The notes below the pieces were generated by a model. The model was not told the DNA's origin. It saw only the letters and a list, made by a program, of their open reading frames with translations, and ran no database searches. From Craspedostauros australis (Eukaryota > Bacillariophyta > Bacillariophyceae > Mastogloiales > Achnanthaceae), in the NCBI GenBank assembly GCA_026770025.1, contig JAMXDE010000005.1, positions 744,001-808,000 on the forward strand: a stretch of 64,000 nucleotides of DNA, read 5' to 3'. Shown piece by piece: positions 61,401-64,000 of the stretch. The translations under genes were made by a program, and so were the position numbers. Position 1 is the first letter of the stretch, and every line of letters starts with the position of its first letter.

Positions 61401-63327
61401 CAGGATGCCCCATGGTGTCGTTGCCGAGCGCGATTGCCATTGGAAGTTGCTGGAGAGGATGCGGATCGATGTTTTTTTGTCGGTGGACGATTTGCGGTCC
61501 TTGCCGGAGCTTGAGTTGTAAATTGGGATTTGGCACTTGACCGCAAGGATGCGAGCGTAGTCCACCTTTGAGTCAACTCCCTTGAGCAGAATGCCAACGC
61601 AGATGCTTTCGTGGGGCCCAAGATTGAGCCAAGCCGACGATGCGGAATGATACATTCGTGGCCAACGAGCAACTCCGAATGGTTTGAGGGAAGTGGTTGA
61701 CGACAGCTGCGTGCTCGATGTTGGAGGGGTTGGTGGCACCGGGTTGCCCTTGGAATCCAACGTCGATGGCAAGGCAATATGATACAGCATAACCCCGCAC
61801 TGGAAGCTTGCCGCCAAGACCTGCATGGACATCTGGGATGTTTTACATGGCATCCACATCACTGATGTGCAATGGCCGAGCTCCTTTGATTGGTCTGCTT
61901 TATGACAGGGAAGCGAGATGGATGACGATGTAGCAATGGATGAGGCGATGGATGAGTAATTGGAAGTGCCATACGGAAGCACACCATGGTTTGTTGATTT
62001 TCGATGTGGGATGGAGTTGGGGAAGACAGAAAAGAGGCCGTTTGGTACGTGAGTGAGAATGCGGATTCTGCATGTTCGACACAAGCCTTGTGCAGAAATA
62101 GACAGATGCCACATTGAGCACCCCCAACACAAGCGGCGATGCATGGATCAGCTGGAGTGGGCAACTCTTGCAGTAATCGGCTGTGCTCGTATCGTACTTA
62201 CCCGCTTCATGCTGACTGTCGGAAAGGGACAACTGCGTGACCTTCGCGCGGGACAAGGACTTGACTGTGTCCAGACGGCACAATGGGTACAGCAAACGCC
62301 GCAACGCCTCCTTGGACTTGGAGGTGAGGCTCATGGCTGCCTGGTACGACCAGACGCTCATCGATCCGTCCGTCAAGGCAATGGCCAGATAGGGTCGCGA
62401 TTGCTTGAAAGAGGATGTGACTGCCATGTCCGCAATGCGAACCGATTCCTTGCCGACCAAGTTGGCGGACCACTTCTCCCTGACGGTGGGTTTGCAGATG
62501 AAGATGTAGGGGCCCTTCTCGGATGCGCCCGACACAAAGACGCAACTGTCGGCCAGCAGCAGGCTCTCCGGGTTGTACACGAAGTCTATGCCCGATGGTG
62601 GGCTCAAGATGGATTGCAAGATGATGGGTTGCGAGGCACCGTACCCCCATTGCCATATCGCGATGACCCGCACGACCTCGTTGTTCTCTAGCACCATGAG
62701 ATCGATCAGCGCCGCCACGCGCGGACGCACGTGACCGCTCGATCTGTGCGTGCCGACGGTGCATTTGAGAACGGCGCTGACGGAGGTGGCCGTGACGTTG
62801 TAGCTGGCTGCTATCTTGCGTTGCAGTTCGGCCGTGAGCACCGGCGAGCTCATGACCTGCGTGCCCCTGCGCGGGTCGGTTTCCATCACGACGAATTCGC
62901 CGTTCGGGAGCCTCCTGCAGCCGATGATGTTGCCGTTGAGCGGGTTGACGGATGGTGCCGGAAGGCAGGGGTATCCAAGCAGCTTCCTCGGCTCCTGAAG
63001 GAACGATGCGCCAGTGGAGAGATGATGCTGAGGCGGATCCTTGAGCGGGGTTTTGTCATAGACCTTCTTGGGCTTAGGCGGGGACGGGAGCTTGAAGGAT
63101 GAGGCGTTGGCACCGCCGCTTCCGAAGAAGCCTCCGCTGTCGCCACTGCCGCCACCGTCTGCAGCGGAGAAGCTGCTGGGGAAAGAACCAAACCCATCTC
63201 CGCCGCCTCCGCTGAAGTTGCTGGTCGTTGGGGTTTCGGCCGCGTTCGATCCGAAGGCACCCCATTGATCGCCGCCGCCAAATCCATCGAACGCAGCCTT
63301 CTTGTCCTTGGAGCTTGGGAATGCCAT
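55488..63327 (-). CDS. Five-exon gene: 2217-residue protein, beta-propeller-like parts, solenoid and LamG/ConA-like domain
   Basis: Exons complement(62202..63327, 59152..61861, 57147..58925, 56227..56775, 55488..55977); 6654 nt, in frame throughout. Introns of 340, 226, 371 and 249 nt have donors GTAAGT, GTACGT, GTATGT, GTAAGT and AG acceptors; phases 1, 2, 2, 2 agree. Residues 1-100 are Gly/Ser/Phe-rich with DGFGGG, QWGAFG, DGFGSF, then PPKPKKVYDK. About 120-800 reads as WD-like beta strands (LAIALTDGSMSVWSYQ, VLAASFQCGVMLYHIAL). About 1040-1240 is helical (SLFAGNVSDALKLLDMVG). About 1465-1655 resembles a LamG/ConA fold (CTVEFWFWIP, GRWNHACIIIK, MTEIRAWAMERVADDIRTFM). A linker (about 1690-1850) repeats Phe-Gly motifs (DVFESFG, SDFGATP, DGFGTP). 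The last 350 residues return to WD-like strands (FGVGAISICGSEKTIVW). I do not recognise a named family. Phe-Gly-acidic motifs suggest adaptor-ear binding in membrane traffic; that is inference. Confidence 0.85.
57032..57048. repeat. Inverted repeat inside intron 3 of the five-exon gene
   Basis: ATACCAT, CAC, ATGGTAT: a 7-bp perfect stem with a 3-nt loop, flanked by repeated CACATCGCA units at about 57024-57056. It lies in the intron at 56776-57146. Confidence 0.6.
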
Positions 63328-64000
63328 GATCGCTGTCGTCGCACGAGGGATGTATAGAGATGCAATGCACTGCACTGCAATAGTCTTACGAGTATTCGTA
63401 GTAGTGTGGTGCAATCCTCTTGATGAGATGCCACAGGACACGACAAGGAGGAAGCCGGATGGATCATCCGAAGGAGCAGTCTCTCTGTCTCTGACCCCCT
63501 TGTTCGGTTACCTCCAACACCTGGTTGCCTGCTTCTTCTTTGCGTGATTTCGCTCCACGATTTTGGCTTCGTTTGCGTCTGTGTTTTGGTCTTTGTTGTT
63601 TCCAATGTACTTATATAGTTCTAATATGGACATTGATTGTCAGTCGTGAATACGGGATTGCCCAGAAACGAGGAGAACCATGGGACAACGGCTCCACTTC
63701 CATCGTCACCTCCCTTCCCGACAGAAGATGCAAGACGTCGCAGCAGGGATGGAGTACTCCACGTTGCAATAGAGTGTAATAGTATGCTCAGTGGCACTAT
63801 GCGTTTATCTAGATTCATGATTTGCATATGTATTAGAGCAGAGTAGCCTGTACTCCGCTCTGCACTTGTCTTACCAACGGGTCATGACCCCAATACATGT
63901 AATTGTTCTGGCGGTCCTGCGGTCATTCACGCAGCCGCGAACTCGTTCGTCCACTCCGACCAGCCGCTCAATCGATCGAGCAGCCTATCGTCCATCCACC
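63328..64000. other. Upstream region of the five-exon gene to the window end
   Basis: 673 bp. The open frame of exon 1 continues 38 codons upstream of the chosen ATG without a better start. Beyond that, only short frames are seen (the longest about 84 codons), with no motif. Promoter of the five-exon gene is expected here. Confidence 0.5.

Overview
The window looks like nuclear DNA of a diatom. Five predicted proteins start with a signal peptide followed by an ASAFAP-like plastid-import motif (an Ala, Gly or Asn then Phe at the cleavage point), which is the targeting code of red-alga-derived plastids in stramenopiles. One protein carries the DUF6824 domain that is expanded in diatoms. Spliceosomal introns are few, GT-AG and 226-504 nt long. 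Base composition is near 50% GC, genes lie on both strands, and long Q/H/N/S runs are common. I cannot name the species.

Layout. 0-4 kb: a DUF6824 protein (minus strand) and a long gap. 3.9-8.2 kb: a plastid-targeted fusion of a ViaA-like VWA protein and a RavA/MoxR AAA+ ATPase. 11-12.2 kb: a type II membrane glycosyltransferase. 13.4-19.1 kb: a 1893-residue His/Asn/Gln/Arg-rich protein with a small folded C-terminal module. 20.5-21.4 kb: a disordered protein with an RVSF motif. 21.4-25.9 kb: no supportable gene. 25.9-30.4 kb: a divergent pair, NOP58 (two exons, the first only 15 codons) and a TAB2-like plastid RNA-binding protein (two exons). 30.6-32.1 kb: a SEN54-like tRNA-splicing endonuclease subunit. 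32.4-41.2 kb: a full-length 8.8-kb LINE with an 18-bp target-site duplication. 41.5-43.9 kb: a coiled-coil protein with a cysteine-rich C-terminus. 45.6-47.2 kb: an LRR protein. 47.6-49.7 kb: a divergent pair of plastid- or ER-routed proteins (a 128-residue unknown and a DUF1295 membrane protein). 50.6-52.3 kb: peroxisomal malate synthase. 52.6-55.2 kb: a methyltransferase-like nuclear protein diverging from a YceD/DUF177 plastid protein. 55.5-63.3 kb: a five-exon gene for a 2217-residue protein that I assembled from splice sites and reading-phase agreement.

How the genes relate. There are no operons. Several products share themes: plastid gene expression and ribosome assembly (TAB2, YceD), cytosolic RNA maturation (NOP58, SEN54), and organelle metabolism (malate synthase in peroxisomes, the ViaA-RavA fusion in the plastid). 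The most unusual host gene is the ViaA-RavA fusion. The best-resolved mobile element is the LINE, whose ORF1 and ORF2 overlap at ATGGTTAG. All functions are read from sequence alone; no search was run.
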